DNA of 64,000 nt from Methanoplanus limicola DSM 2279 (GTDB lineage: Archaea > Halobacteriota > Methanomicrobia > Methanomicrobiales > Methanomicrobiaceae), in NCBI RefSeq assembly GCF_000243255.1, contig NZ_CM001436.1, positions 780,077 to 844,076 on the forward strand, written 5' to 3'. The translations under genes were made by a program, and so were the position numbers. Below are positions 63,789-64,000 of this stretch, in pieces. A model generated the notes under the pieces. It was not told where the DNA came from, ran no database searches, and saw nothing but the letters and a program-made list of their open reading frames with translations. Each line of letters begins with the position of its first letter. Positions within the stretch are counted from its first letter, which is position 1.

Positions 63789-63847
63789 TCATATCACATC
63801 CATTTCTCATCCGGAATATTTTTTCTTACTGCCCGTCCCTCATAAGC

Positions 63848-63874
63848 ATATATTTTTTCAGACATTGTCTGAAA
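63848..63874 (-). promoter_or_regulatory. suf promoter with adjoining dyad
   Basis: On the minus strand AAATATATGC (about 63848-63857) is a TATA-like box. Just upstream, and overlapping by about a base, is TTTCAGACA-T-TGTCTGAAA (63856-63874), a perfect 9-bp dyad around one base. It falls on the place of the BRE, so a bound regulator would compete with TFB. An iron- or redox-dependent regulator is expected at suf genes but is not identified. Confidence 0.5.
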
Positions 63875-63931
63875 TACTCTGCTTATTTGTGACTCTTATG
63901 AATAAAATTTCCGGCTGTAACATAAATCTCT

Positions 63932-63959
63932 TTAGTCTTTTTGAGACTAATAATATATC
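63932..63959 (+). promoter_or_regulatory. Outward-facing promoter with dyad at the right edge
   Basis: TTAGTCT-TTTTG-AGACTAA (63932-63950) is a perfect 7-bp dyad immediately followed by TAATATATC (63951-63959), a TATA-like box for a plus-strand gene beyond position 64000. A further TTAGTC half-site lies near 63970. It implies a divergent, controlled neighbour of suf. Confidence 0.4.
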
Positions 63960-64000
63960 CATGTCGTCATTTAGTCATAATTTAAGGTTTTTTTACTTTC

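Overview
The window is chromosomal DNA of a methanogenic archaeon. The best fit is Methanomicrobiales, perhaps the Methanoplanus/Methanolacinia/Methanomicrobium group; this is inferred from gene content, not from a marker-gene search. Signs of an archaeon are EF-1alpha followed by S10, a separate GMP synthase glutaminase subunit, archaeal CobT, AMP phosphorylase with ribose-1,5-bisphosphate isomerase, a hexulose-phosphate synthase/RraA fusion, a short siroheme sulfite reductase-like protein, Agl23, and TATA-type promoters. The grpE-dnaK-dnaJ set and a DbpA-type helicase look bacterial in origin. I see no rRNA, tRNA, CRISPR array, transposase or prophage. Both edges are open: the HEAT-repeat gene runs off the left end, and a promoter-like sequence at the right end points out of the window.

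Layout. 1-9 kb: HEAT-repeat protein, methyltransferase, bactofilin-like protein, the tuf-rpsJ-agl23 transcription unit, a small Cys protein, a siroheme/ferredoxin protein and cobS. 9-16.5 kb: a molybdopterin oxidoreductase with a tiny membrane partner, cobT, guaAA, a Cys-cluster protein, TraB, nitroreductase, HPS-RraA, and a dCTP deaminase/dUTPase-family gene preceded by a run of RNA-like hairpins. 16.5-33.6 kb: a nuclease-fold-like protein, tRNA G10 methyltransferase, the Hsp70 operon, purH, a sodium symporter with a 36-residue accessory ORF, DNA polymerase IV, a DEAD-box helicase, pcm, an MFS transporter and enolase. 33.8-43 kb: an FAD enzyme, MFS exporter and glycosyltransferase; two almost identical zinc-ribbon genes; AMP phosphorylase and ribose-1,5-bisphosphate isomerase on either side of a secreted/membrane redox-like cassette. 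43-47.4 kb: two PAS signalling proteins with no ATPase domain, separated by a long gene-poor stretch. 47.7-52.8 kb: an iron cluster (two FeoA, FeoB split into GTPase and membrane proteins, a four-helix membrane protein, a DtxR regulator, a DUF2148 protein and a GHMP kinase). 52.9-60.6 kb: nucleotide-sugar genes (galU, ugd, glmS, two GlmU-like enzymes, glmM) that can make UDP-glucose, UDP-glucuronate and UDP-GlcNAc for glycans, with Agl23 and the GT2 enzyme as possible users. 60.7-63.8 kb: a Cys-rich protein, a cyclase-family hydrolase and sufBC.

The most notable unexplained items are: two H-x13-H mini-cytochrome-like proteins, each beside exported proteins; four consecutive inverted repeats at 15803-15919 whose wobble pairs all favour a plus-strand RNA; a 59-bp repeat (53/59 identical) in two convergent intergenic gaps 39 kb apart; a zinc-ribbon pair differing at one silent base; and inverted repeats placed at the feo and suf promoters. 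All functional statements come from motifs read by eye. No database search or folding calculation was run.
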